A stretch of DNA of 7,412 bases, taken from the NCBI GenBank assembly GCA_943359495.1, contig CALRHY010000034.1, forward strand, positions 1 to 7,412. Direction: 5' to 3'. The position numbers and the translations under genes are program-made. The stretch's first letter is position 1, and every line of letters starts with the position of its first letter. The DNA is from Candidatus Uhrbacteria bacterium RIFOXYB12_FULL_58_10. GTDB lineage: Bacteria > Patescibacteriota > Patescibacteriia > 2-12-FULL-57-11. Of this stretch, positions 1-5,502 are shown piece by piece. The notes beneath the pieces were generated by a model. The model saw only the letters and a list, made by a program, of their open reading frames with translations, ran no database searches and was not told the origin of the DNA.

Positions 1-555
1 GTAGCCGTCGCCTGTGGAACCTGTCTGTCGATACGCTTGGCCGCCAGTAGTGAGGATGACGCGATCAACAAGCAGGGGATCTTCGTTTTTTATTGCGATG
101 GAAAATCCTTCTGTTGTTTTGGTGATTCCCGTGACATGCTTTCCGAGCAACGTCCGGACGTTTGAGGTTGCCATGCGAAAAAGATTTTCGAAAACCACCA
201 CGATGTCGTTGCCATTGTCAGAAACAGGGAAGACACGCAAATCGTCTTCGGTTTTTAAAGCAACACCATGTTCGGTAAACCAACCCATGACCATTTCTGG
301 AGGAAAACGATGCATGGCTGAGGAAAGAAATTTTCCACCGCGCGGATACCTGGTCAGAACATCACGGACATCAAGGATCCCTGTCGTGACATTGCAGCGG
401 CCACCTCCAGAAATAACCACCTTTTTTCCAAGGGAGGCGTTTCGTTCGATAAGCGTTACTTGCGCCTGGGGATTGCTTTCTTGTATCGCTGCCGCGGCCA
501 TAAGCCCAGCTGCGCCGCCGCCAATGATTGCAATGTGTGGGTGAGGGGAGGGCAT
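1..555 (-). CDS. NAD(P)/FAD-dependent oxidoreductase, HI0933/BaiN family (partial, C-terminus off the left edge)
   Basis: The reverse strand reads an uninterrupted 185-codon frame from ATG at 555 to the window edge. It opens with a Rossmann dinucleotide-binding motif, I-I-G-G-G-A-A-G-L (residues 10-18), followed by an acidic residue ending the second strand (E37) that normally binds the FAD adenosine ribose. Then comes the family signature GKKVVISGGGRCNVT (43-57). Near the cut edge, TTGGQAYRQTGSTGDGY (169-185) matches another conserved block of this family. Family members are about 400 residues long, so a bit less than half is present. They are cytoplasmic flavoproteins; some (BaiN) act in bile-acid reduction, but for most, including this one, the substrate is unknown. 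The gene is divergent from its neighbour. There is no Shine-Dalgarno sequence before the ATG, and the likely -10 lies so close that the mRNA may be leaderless. Confidence 0.93.
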   Translation of the reverse strand, partial: MPSPHPHIAIIGGGAAGLMAAAAIQESNPQAQVTLIERNASLGKKVVISGGGRCNVTTGILDVRDVLTRYPRGGKFLSSAMHRFPPEMVMGWFTEHGVALKTEDDLRVFPVSDNGNDIVVVFENLFRMATSNVRTLLGKHVTGITKTTEGFSIAIKNEDPLLVDRVILTTGGQAYRQTGSTGDGY

Positions 556-568
556 AGAATACGTCGAT

Positions 569-577
569 ACTATCACA
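569..577 (-). promoter_or_regulatory. Possible extended -10 element for the flavoprotein gene
   Basis: Read on the minus strand the bases are TGTGATAGT, which is TGn followed by GATAGT (4 of 6 matches to TATAAT). No convincing -35 lies 16-18 bases upstream, so this would be an extended -10 promoter. Transcription would begin about 6-8 bases before the ATG at 555, giving an essentially leaderless message, consistent with the absent ribosome binding site. Confidence 0.35.
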
Positions 578-617
578 GAAAAAGGACAGAGGTTGGTTTT
601 AAGGATGTGTCTTGGGG

Positions 618-646
618 TTGACAAAGTTCTTAAAAAATGCAGAAAT
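618..646 (+). promoter_or_regulatory. Possible promoter of the GC-rich accessory gene
   Basis: A consensus -35 TTGACA (618-623) is followed after 17 bases by AGAAAT (641-646), preceded by TGC (638-640) as an extended -10. The -10 hexamer itself is weak (3 of 6), but the perfect -35, ideal spacing and TG dinucleotide make it the best candidate upstream of 701. The leader would be about 50 bases long. Confidence 0.4.
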
Positions 647-700
647 GTTGTTGCTGACGGGCACATCGCTCGTTTCGCATATCGGAAGGGTGGAACAGAG

Positions 701-1450
701 ATGAGAATCATAACGTCGACGACGAAGAAGCCGTGGGCGGTGTTCACCTCCAGTGGATTGGGCAAACAGGGGCTCATGGAGGGGCTGAACGATCGAGGTG
801 TCGGCATCACGGACGACGCGCTCGAGATGATCGTCGGTGCGCCTGCGGCCAGCTTCACCAATAGTCCTCGCCGGGTCAAGCTCGCCTGCGTGAGCCTCGA
901 CGACATCGGGTTCGGCCCGGAGGCAGATCCCTCCGACGTGCTCGATAAGGATTGCCTGGCCGTCTACGACTTGCGCCGGTGTACTCCCGACGTCGTGCTT
1001 GACGTCTGCGCCCGCTACGAGGAGCTTTTTGGGTCAGCGCAACCCCAGGGCGAATCGCTCCGCTTCGGCATGCAGCCGATCGCGCGGATGGGCGGCGGGC
1101 CGCACGTCTTCGCGATGTGGACCGCGCTCGGTGATCGCGATCCGAAGCAGGGACCCAAGTGCTGGCTCGGCAGCTGCCCGACGGTTCGGCATCCGAACCC
1201 GCCGTTCACGAGGAGTGCCAGCGGCGTGATGCCGGAGCCCTTCATGTGGCGCAACAACTGCCACCTCATCCTCGAGATGATCAAAGGTGTAGATCCCGGC
1301 GGTGCGGCCTGCGAACAACGAAGAGGTCTTCCCCAGAAGACCTCATTCTTTTATCAGAGTCTTGACTTTTTCTACCCTGTGGATAGAAGAATGCCTATTT
1401 TCCTTGAGATTGTGTATACTTTCGGCATCTACTCACCCATTATTTCTTAA
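701..1450 (+). CDS. GC-rich hypothetical protein resembling a CPR-expanded paralogous family; 3' end probably frameshifted
   Basis: The frame encodes 249 residues from ATG 701. GGAAGGG at 684-690 is a reasonable ribosome binding site, and I prefer this start to ones further upstream. Codons between about 720 and 1290 end mostly in G or C, unlike the flanking genes, which suggests separate origin or transfer. From memory of CPR genomes, the order of motifs matches a repeated family of unknown function: an N-terminal GL-K--L helical block with GITDDALEMI, then VKLACVSLDDIGF, then LRFGMQPIARMGGGPHVF, which corresponds to the family's 'LRL..K.QP.GE...IGMEPI.DSDG...VF' block. The WRNNCHLILEMIK stretch (ending about 1286) corresponds to the family C-terminus. 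A stop is therefore expected near 1290, and a TAG does lie at 1290-1292, one base out of frame. Instead the frame continues through a terminator hairpin and the HU promoter to TAA 1448-1450, so the last ~55 residues are doubtful. The function is unknown. Confidence 0.6.
   Translation: MRIITSTTKKPWAVFTSSGLGKQGLMEGLNDRGVGITDDALEMIVGAPAASFTNSPRRVKLACVSLDDIGFGPEADPSDVLDKDCLAVYDLRRCTPDVVLDVCARYEELFGSAQPQGESLRFGMQPIARMGGGPHVFAMWTALGDRDPKQGPKCWLGSCPTVRHPNPPFTRSASGVMPEPFMWRNNCHLILEMIKGVDPGGAACEQRRGLPQKTSFFYQSLDFFYPVDRRMPIFLEIVYTFGIYSPIIS
1323..1352 (+). terminator. Intrinsic terminator of the accessory gene, inside its open frame
   Basis: GAGGTCTTC (1323-1331) and GAAGACCTC (1336-1344) form a perfect 9-bp stem with a 4-base loop, followed by ATTCTTTTAT. 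It lies about 30 bases after the point where the upstream protein is expected to end, and before the HU promoter. The open frame of the upstream gene reads straight through it. Confidence 0.75.
1415..1420 (+). promoter_or_regulatory. Probable -10 box of the HU gene
   Basis: TATACT (5 of 6 matches to TATAAT), directly preceded by TG. It would start transcription near 1427, about 36 bases before the HU ATG. No good -35 exists at 16-18 bases; a TTGACT at 1362-1367 is too distant. It lies downstream of the terminator at 1323-1352, so HU forms its own transcription unit. Confidence 0.5.
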
Positions 1451-1462
1451 CGGGACTAGACT

Positions 1463-1735
1463 ATGACGAAATCTCAGTTCATCGCGACGATGGCCGAAAA
1501 GTCCGGATTGGCGAAAAAAGACGCGGCAAACGCGTGGGACGTAGCAGTGACGCTCGCCTATGAAACCGTCAAGAAAGAAGGTGAAGTCACTCTTCCAGGC
1601 CTCGGCAAATTGGTGAAGAAGCACCGCCCGAAGCGCATGGGCCGTAACCCAGCCACTGGCGCAGCAATCGAAATTGCTGCCAAGACGGTGGTGAAGTTCC
1701 GCGTTGCCAAGGCAGCAAAGGACGCAATTCTCTAA
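1463..1735 (+). CDS. hup: HU-family DNA-binding protein
   Basis: This 90-residue protein has the standard length and order of the HU/IHF family. An N-terminal helical dimerisation region (MTKSQFIATMAEKSGLAKKD, 1-20, on to about residue 40) is followed by the VTLPGLGKLV turn and strand (42-51). The beta-ribbon arm tip is GRNPATG (60-66), with the intercalating-type proline at 63. The closing helix is FRVAKAAKDAI (79-89). HU is a dimeric nucleoid protein that bends DNA in the cytoplasm without strict sequence specificity, affecting compaction, replication and transcription. The start is preceded by GGGA at 1452-1455, a modest ribosome binding site. The gene is monocistronic, with its own -10 box and a strong terminator immediately downstream. 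The key DNA-contacting features look intact. The exact paralogue (HU versus IHF-like) cannot be assigned, but HU is the natural reading for a stand-alone gene. Confidence 0.97.
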   Translation: MTKSQFIATMAEKSGLAKKDAANAWDVAVTLAYETVKKEGEVTLPGLGKLVKKHRPKRMGRNPATGAAIEIAAKTVVKFRVAKAAKDAIL

Positions 1736-1744
1736 AAGAAACAT

Positions 1745-1783
1745 AAACACCTTCCGACATCCGTCGGAGGGTGTTTTGTTTTT
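1745..1783 (+). terminator. Intrinsic terminator of the HU gene
   Basis: The arms 1745-1758 and 1763-1776 form a 14-bp stem (one G-U pair) around the loop ATCC. A run of T residues interrupted by one G follows. It begins 9 bases after the HU stop codon. The A-rich left arm might also allow weak termination in the other direction. Confidence 0.92.
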
Positions 1784-1795
1784 CCACAGATGCAC

Positions 1796-1824
1796 TTGAC
1801 GCCTTTCTTGCTTCTGAGTAGGCT
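1796..1824 (+). promoter_or_regulatory. Probable promoter of the leader and orphan gene at 2015
   Basis: TTGACG (1796-1801; 5 of 6 to TTGACA) and TAGGCT (1819-1824; 3 of 6 to TATAAT) are separated by exactly 17 bases. Transcription would start near 1831, giving a leader of about 185 bases before the ATG at 2015. That leader contains a short ORF and an attenuator-like structure. Confidence 0.5.
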
Positions 1825-1834
1825 TATTTTACCT

Positions 1835-1909
1835 ATGCAATGCAGCCAGTTGATTTCCAAGGTCTGCTTTACCATCGTCCTCCTCAAGGGGCGGCGGTTG
1901 TCTGCGTAG
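1835..1909 (+). CDS. Possible 24-codon leader peptide (upstream ORF)
   Basis: ATG at 1835 opens a 24-codon frame (MQCSQLISKVCFTIVLLKGR, then RLSA) ending in TAG at 1907-1909. It starts only a few bases after the predicted transcription start, has no Shine-Dalgarno sequence, and would be translated as a near-leaderless ORF if at all. Its last codons overlap the 5' arm of the antiterminator-like stem (1886-1895), so a ribosome on it would prevent that stem from forming. No single amino acid is strikingly repeated, although Ile-Val-Leu-Leu codons occur together just before the stem. It may be chance; the placement relative to the structure is the only support. Confidence 0.25.
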   Translation: MQCSQLISKVCFTIVLLKGRRLSA

Positions 1910-1965
1910 GAAAAAAGTTCCTTATGCAAACACAGCCGCCTCTTAACGGGAGGCGGTTTTCGTTT
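1886..1965 (+). promoter_or_regulatory. Attenuator-like leader with competing antiterminator and terminator stems
   Basis: Two mutually exclusive pairings share one segment. Bases 1886-1895 (AAGGGGCGGC) pair over 10 bp (one G-U) with 1935-1944 (GCCGCCTCTT). An inner hairpin centred on GGAA 1909-1912 with TTCC 1918-1921 extends this stem. Alternatively, 1936-1942 (CCGCCTC) pairs with 1950-1956 (GAGGCGG) to give a GC-rich hairpin followed by TTTTCGTTTG, a plausible intrinsic terminator. Formation of the first stem would disarm the terminator and allow transcription into the gene at 2015. The controlling signal is unknown: it could be the upstream ORF, a protein or a ligand. I do not recognise a named riboswitch class. 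Confidence 0.5.
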
Positions 1966-2014
1966 GTTGCCGTTGGTGGGAAGACGTTGCAAACAAAGAG
2001 GAGCACGAAGTGAC

Positions 2015-2305
2015 ATGAATACACCTCATTTGAAGGGTGAAGAGCTGTATCGGGCGGTTCAGATGAAGTACCCAAGCTTCACGTGGAGTACGGATGAGTC
2101 GGGGAAGGTTCGTTTCTCCGGGTATCCGCTGCGCCCGAAAAAGAAGTTGCTTCGACAACTGCCCTTGCGTCAGCTCTTGGAGGATACGAGTCTCGACGGT
2201 GTCCTCATTACGGATCCGATCCGCATCGCAGCGATTCGAGCGGAGTCTGCGGAGCGTCGGCGCGCCGCGAAGAACGCTGGCCGTTCTCATCATAGCTACG
2301 AGTAG
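2015..2305 (+). CDS. Hypothetical protein, 96 aa, basic C-terminus
   Basis: ATG 2015 is preceded by AGAGGAG at 1997-2003, the best Shine-Dalgarno sequence in the window, which fixes the start. A TTG start at 1964 would lie inside the terminator's T-rich tail and is rejected. The protein has no signal peptide, membrane segment or cysteine, so it is probably cytoplasmic. It begins with a helical LKGEELYRAVQMKYPSF stretch, continues with a predicted strand-turn region (TWSTDESGKVRFSGYPLRPK), and ends in an Arg/Ala-rich helix (IRIAAIRAESAERRRAAKNA) followed by a His-His tail. The basic tail could bind nucleic acid, but that is inference only. I do not recognise the family. Expression is probably controlled by the attenuator-like leader, and the gene ends in its own terminator, so it is a single-gene unit. 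Confidence 0.75.
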   Translation: MNTPHLKGEELYRAVQMKYPSFTWSTDESGKVRFSGYPLRPKKKLLRQLPLRQLLEDTSLDGVLITDPIRIAAIRAESAERRRAAKNAGRSHHSYE

Positions 2306-2326
2306 TGCGACTTGAACGGTTGCAAA

Positions 2327-2364
2327 GGAGCGTGTGTGGGTTCGCCATCACGCTCCGTTTTTTA
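2327..2364 (+). terminator. Intrinsic terminator after the 96-aa protein gene
   Basis: GGAGCGTG (2327-2334) pairs perfectly with CACGCTCC (2349-2356). The 14-base interior can add a small TGG/CCA stem. A run of six T residues follows at 2358-2363. It starts 21 bases after the stop codon at 2305. Confidence 0.88.
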
Positions 2365-2405
2365 TTGTGTGGACGGTTTGCTAGGAGAGAACGGTGTTTT
2401 TGGTG

Positions 2406-2411
2406 TATCAT
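2406..2411 (+). promoter_or_regulatory. Probable -10 box of the envelope gene cluster
   Basis: TATCAT (5 of 6 to TATAAT), directly preceded by TG, in the same arrangement as the HU -10 (TGTATACT). No clear -35 lies at standard spacing; a TTGCTA at 2378-2383 is too far away. Transcription would start near 2418, about 20 bases before the ATG at 2438. The terminator just upstream implies that a promoter must lie here. Confidence 0.4.
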
Positions 2412-2437
2412 ATCTTCAATCACTTTCCCTTTTTTCT

Positions 2438-2893
2438 ATGTTTCCAAGCAGGCAACAACCGCAACGGCTTTGGCTTCGTCCGTTTCTTGGTGTACTTGGT
2501 GGCGTCGTCGTTACCGTGATCGTCGTGCACACATGGGTTTATTTTTCCGGACCGCGACCGGACGCGAAATCATACCAGGCAGTTTTCCTCTCAAATGGTC
2601 AGGTGTATTTTGGGAAACTCCATGGCATTCAAACACGCACCCCTGTCTTGGATGACGTCTTCTATCTCCAGGCAAACGAGTCCTTGCAAAAAGCACCCAC
2701 AGCAGCAACTGGGACTCCAGAGACGACAAACCCACAATTTTCTTTGATCAAATTAGGCCAGACCGAAATTCATGCACCGCAAGATCGTATTTTTCTTTTC
2801 AAAGACCAATTGTTGTTTTGGGAGAATTTGAAAGCGGATTCGCAGGTGATTAAAACGATCAACGAATATCATCAACAGCCGACGCAGAAATAA
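2438..2893 (+). CDS. Membrane-anchored hypothetical protein with an NGQVYFG domain (paralogue A)
   Basis: A 151-residue protein. A basic N-terminus (SRQQPQRLWLR) precedes one membrane segment (about 15-36, FLGVLGGVVVTVIVVHTWVY). The rest is probably outside the membrane by the positive-inside rule. The outer domain holds AVFLSNGQVYFGKL (48-61), DDVFYLQ (72-78), a Thr/Pro/Ala-rich insert (86-100) and FSLIKLGQTEIHAPQDRIFL (101-120), ending in LLFWENLKADSQVIKTI. The same blocks occur in the same order in the gene at 6255, so the two are paralogues. I recall similar proteins of unknown function in CPR genomes, which is not a functional assignment. ATG 2438 is chosen because a longer frame to 2312 would run through the upstream terminator. 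There is no Shine-Dalgarno sequence. It lies 46 bases upstream of the large surface-protein gene and is probably co-transcribed with it. Confidence 0.82.
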   Translation: MFPSRQQPQRLWLRPFLGVLGGVVVTVIVVHTWVYFSGPRPDAKSYQAVFLSNGQVYFGKLHGIQTRTPVLDDVFYLQANESLQKAPTAATGTPETTNPQFSLIKLGQTEIHAPQDRIFLFKDQLLFWENLKADSQVIKTINEYHQQPTQK

Positions 2894-2901
2894 TTCGTTC
2901 G

Positions 2902-2922
2902 GCCGCAAGGCGCATCTGCGGC
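2902..2922 (+). other. Short intergenic hairpin before the surface-protein gene
   Basis: GCCGCA (2902-2907) and TGCGGC (2917-2922) form a 6-bp GC-rich stem with a 9-base loop. No T run follows, so it is not a normal terminator. It sits between the stop at 2893 and the GTG at 2940 and might affect translation of the large gene or stabilise the upstream mRNA end. It could be chance. Confidence 0.35.
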
Positions 2923-2939
2923 TGCATAGCGCGACCGTT

Positions 2940-5435
2940 GTGCGATCCCGTCTTTTCGCCATCTTTCTTGTCATCTTCCTCGCGAATTTTTTTCCAGCAA
3001 CCGCTGCGTTTGCTGGAAATATTTCGTATCCCCAGGATTCCTACATTTTTTCTTCGACGAACAGCATTACGTTAACCGTATCTGGCGGTTCGGCGGCAGA
3101 TACGGTTGTTGTCGATACAAGCACGATCAGTGTAACCCTTGCGGTCAGTGATGTTTTTACACTACTTGACCCAGGAAACAGGCATTTGCCCAATTCTGGA
3201 GGATTGGCAGAGTGTACGACTGATGCTCAAGGAAACCACTTGGTTATGGGGCCGTTTTCTGTCATCAAAACAATTGTGGTAACGCCGTCTTCGGTTGATT
3301 GCGGCGGCGCCGGCGGTGGTGGTAATGGAGGAATCGGAAGTGGAAACAGTAATAGTAGTAATGCGAATGCAAACGTGAACAGCAATGCGAACGTGAACAG
3401 CAATGCGAACGTGAATGCGAACGTGAACAGCAACACGAACAGCAATGCAAATAGTGTACTCAATAGCAACAGCACACCGAATAGTAATAGCGGCGTGGGA
3501 AATAGTAATACGAGTGCTCTTCTCAACACTCCTTCGGTCAATGGTGGTGTGGGTTCTCAAAATAGTAACGGTTCTGGCGGGGGTGGCGGCACGTCCACAA
3601 GTGCGCCGGTCATCGTTACGCCAGGAGATGGGACGGTGATCGCGGTGACGCAACCAACTATTTCTGGGACAGCAACGCCTGATACGCAAGTGGACGTATT
3701 GGTGGATGCGCAGTCGGTCGGGAGCGTTCTTTCTGCAAGTACGGGGATTTGGAGTTTACCTTTGCCACAAGCGTTGCCTGGCGGCGGACATTTGGTGGTT
3801 GCAGTTGCGAACGGAGTGCAATCGGTGCCGGTGCAATTTGTGATCGATGTGACACCGCTGCCTGCGCCGACGATCATCAGCGCAAAACTCCTTTCTACAC
3901 AACTTGTCTCCGGAAAAATTTACGACACTGCTTTTTTCGTCAGCGGTACGGCACTAGAACAAGAAGATATTCTTTTTACGTTTGATGGTGGCACTGCGTT
4001 CAAGGGACTTTCGACTGGTCCGGGAACGTGGCAAACCACGCTCAACGCGACGCTTGCGATGGGTGATCATACGCTCGCGGTGCAGGCAGTTGATCTGTTG
4101 GGGAATGTTTCTGCAGCGACTCTTCTGCCGTTTCACGTTCCTCTTGTTGGTGCAGTGCCACAAATATTGCAGTCTGTCGCGACAGGGACACCGTCGGTGG
4201 TTCTTGCAATTCCCCAATGTACGGATGGAAAAGACAATGATGGTGATGGTTGGGTGGATTTTCCTGCGGACGCCGGTTGTCGCAGCCGTGAAGGCTCCGA
4301 TGAGGCGGGGGACAAACGGTCTGTTCTCTCTTCGCTCCAAGCGGCAATTCCCGCGCTCGCACCAATTCTTACTCCGATTGCCGCAGTGATTGAAAATCCG
4401 GTGGTGCAGCAAGTGAACCAAACGGTTGCCGCACCGACCGCGCTCGTGATCGTTTCAGCAAATGCCGCAGTGGCATTGCCGGAATTGGGATTTTTGACCT
4501 ATCTCCGATTTCTCTTTCTGCAACCGCTTTTGCTCTTCCGTCGGCGCCGCAATGGGTGGGGGACAGTCTACAATTCCATGACCAAATTGCCGGTGGATTT
4601 GGCCATTGTCCGTCTCTACGACGTGATGCAAAATCGGCTGATCCGCACTACAGTGACTGATCGCAATGGTCGCTTCCTATTTTTTGTCCCGTCTGGCAAA
4701 TACCGCCTCGAAGTGACGAAGCCACAGTTCGCTTTCCCTTCTGCATACATGGAAGGAAAACTTGAGGATGTGCAATACAACAACGTATATCATGGCACGC
4801 CGTTCGCGGTGACGAGCGCTGCCATGATCGCGCCAAATATTCCGATTGATCCGCATGTGCAAGAAAAGCCGGATCACGAGGTGCTTCGCGATGCGTTGAA
4901 GCAAAAAATCCACACAGCATTTTCCGGATTAGGTATAGTCCTTGCTGCGGTCGTTTGGTTTGTGTCGCCGACGGTAGTGAACACGATTGCACTCGCGGTT
5001 CATGTCGGGCTTTTCTTCTTGTTCCGACGGTTGGCCCGCGGCTTCATCCCGAAGACGTGGGGGATCATCTCAGATCTGCTGCACCACAGGCCGCTGGCTG
5101 CCTCAGTGGTCCGCATTTTTGAGCCGACATATAATCGCTTGCTCGAAACCCAGGTGACCGACCAGTCCGGAAGATATGCATTTCTGGTCGGCAGAAATAG
5201 GTATTATCTGACAGTGGCAAAACAAGGATACAAGCAAGCAAAATCTGAACTGCTGGATCTGACGACTGGCCCAGACCGCGCAGTGGTTGCCCAAAACGTG
5301 GCAATGGAAACGACGGGACAGCCTGGCTCTGTTCCACCAGTTCCATTAGCCTCATCAACACAAATCGCTCCTGCTCAAACAGAAACCTCCGTCTCCACGA
5401 GTCCAACGAACAATACTCCGGATGTAAAAATATAG
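2940..5435 (+). CDS. Large surface/membrane protein with Ig-like domains, Asn-rich linker and two carboxypeptidase-regulatory-like domains
   Basis: An 831-residue protein starting at GTG 2940, chosen because it directly precedes a signal peptide (RSR, then LFAIFLVIFLANFF, cleavage site about AFA|G at 25/26). Predicted order: beta-rich domain (27-121), Gly/Asn/Ser-rich linker (122-221), two bacterial Ig-like domains (about 222-303 and 307-400) and a DGKDNDGDGWVDFPADAGC acidic loop (429-447) resembling Ca-binding Asp/Asn repeats. A hydrophobic segment (about 500-533) ends in RRRR. Then come a carboxypeptidase-regulatory-like module (539-600, with VTDRNGRFLFFVPSGKYRLEV), a helical hairpin (about 660-676 and 679-695) and a second such module (705-766, VTDQSGRYAFLV), ending in a Pro/Ser/Thr-rich tail. 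All four cysteines (92, 121, 427, 447) precede the first membrane segment, fitting an oxidising outside; charges place the C-terminal modules inside. No catalytic motif is visible; a structural or adhesive envelope role is inferred. No Shine-Dalgarno sequence is visible. Confidence 0.88.
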   Translation: MRSRLFAIFLVIFLANFFPATAAFAGNISYPQDSYIFSSTNSITLTVSGGSAADTVVVDTSTISVTLAVSDVFTLLDPGNRHLPNSGGLAECTTDAQGNHLVMGPFSVIKTIVVTPSSVDCGGAGGGGNGGIGSGNSNSSNANANVNSNANVNSNANVNANVNSNTNSNANSVLNSNSTPNSNSGVGNSNTSALLNTPSVNGGVGSQNSNGSGGGGGTSTSAPVIVTPGDGTVIAVTQPTISGTATPDTQVDVLVDAQSVGSVLSASTGIWSLPLPQALPGGGHLVVAVANGVQSVPVQFVIDVTPLPAPTIISAKLLSTQLVSGKIYDTAFFVSGTALEQEDILFTFDGGTAFKGLSTGPGTWQTTLNATLAMGDHTLAVQAVDLLGNVSAATLLPFHVPLVGAVPQILQSVATGTPSVVLAIPQCTDGKDNDGDGWVDFPADAGCRSREGSDEAGDKRSVLSSLQAAIPALAPILTPIAAVIENPVVQQVNQTVAAPTALVIVSANAAVALPELGFLTYLRFLFLQPLLLFRRRRNGWGTVYNSMTKLPVDLAIVRLYDVMQNRLIRTTVTDRNGRFLFFVPSGKYRLEVTKPQFAFPSAYMEGKLEDVQYNNVYHGTPFAVTSAAMIAPNIPIDPHVQEKPDHEVLRDALKQKIHTAFSGLGIVLAAVVWFVSPTVVNTIALAVHVGLFFLFRRLARGFIPKTWGIISDLLHHRPLAASVVRIFEPTYNRLLETQVTDQSGRYAFLVGRNRYYLTVAKQGYKQAKSELLDLTTGPDRAVVAQNVAMETTGQPGSVPPVPLASSTQIAPAQTETSVSTSPTNNTPDVKI
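3360..3455 (+). repeat. In-frame tandem repeat encoding alternating Asn-X (18-bp unit)
   Basis: Codons for residues 141-172 put Asn at every second position, with Ala, Val, Ser or Thr between. The 18-bp unit AATGCGAACGTGAACAGC (Asn-Ala-Asn-Val-Asn-Ser) occurs exactly at 3384-3401 and 3414-3431, with one mismatch at 3366-3383 and a partial copy at 3402-3413. Less regular Asn/Ser-rich sequence extends to about 3590. It acts as a flexible linker between the first domain and the Ig-like domains. Multiples of 3 in the repeat keep the frame if copy number changes. Confidence 0.88.
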
Positions 5436-5439
5436 ACTG

Positions 5440-5468
5440 TTGTATTGGTGGGCTCTTTTCGCTACACT
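5440..5468 (+). promoter_or_regulatory. Promoter of the LytR_C gene
   Basis: TTGTAT (5440-5445; 4 of 6 to TTGACA) and TACACT (5463-5468; 4 of 6 to TATAAT) are separated by 17 bases. Transcription would start near 5475, 28 bases before the ATG at 5503. It begins 4 bases after the preceding stop codon. No terminator is seen between the genes, so read-through from upstream is also likely. Confidence 0.5.
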
Positions 5469-5502
5469 ATCGGTGTTATCATCAAAGATTATTTGCCTTG
5501 CT

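Noticed and set aside
14..544. Plus-strand open frame of 176 codons at the left edge
   Set aside because: The reverse strand carries a clear HI0933/BaiN flavoprotein with its FAD motif; the plus frame is its shadow.
593..700. N-terminal extension of the accessory gene from 593
   Set aside because: It begins upstream of the best promoter (618-646), lacks a ribosome binding site and matches no family motif, whereas 701 has GGAAGGG in front.
1786..2000. Possible tRNA or other structural RNA in the gap after HU
   Set aside because: No cloverleaf, T-loop GTTCRA motif or CCA-type acceptor stem is visible; the structure fits a leader and terminator better.
1964..2014. TTG start at 1964 for the 96-aa protein
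   Set aside because: It would lie within the T-rich tail of the leader terminator. ATG 2015 has a good Shine-Dalgarno site.
2312..2437. Longer start for paralogue A at 2312
   Set aside because: The extension runs through the terminator at 2327-2364 and encodes no family sequence; the membrane segment directly follows ATG 2438.
3360..3455. Direct repeats that might suggest a CRISPR array
   Set aside because: The repeats are contiguous, 18 bp, in frame and without unique spacers; they encode a protein linker.
3227..3541. Antisense Leu/Phe-rich open frame resembling a membrane protein
   Set aside because: It is the complement of the Asn/Ser codon repeat; its hydrophobicity is a by-product of that repeat.
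5440..5502. TTG start at 5440 for the LytR_C protein
   Set aside because: The TTG is the proposed -35 box, and transcription would start downstream of it near 5475.
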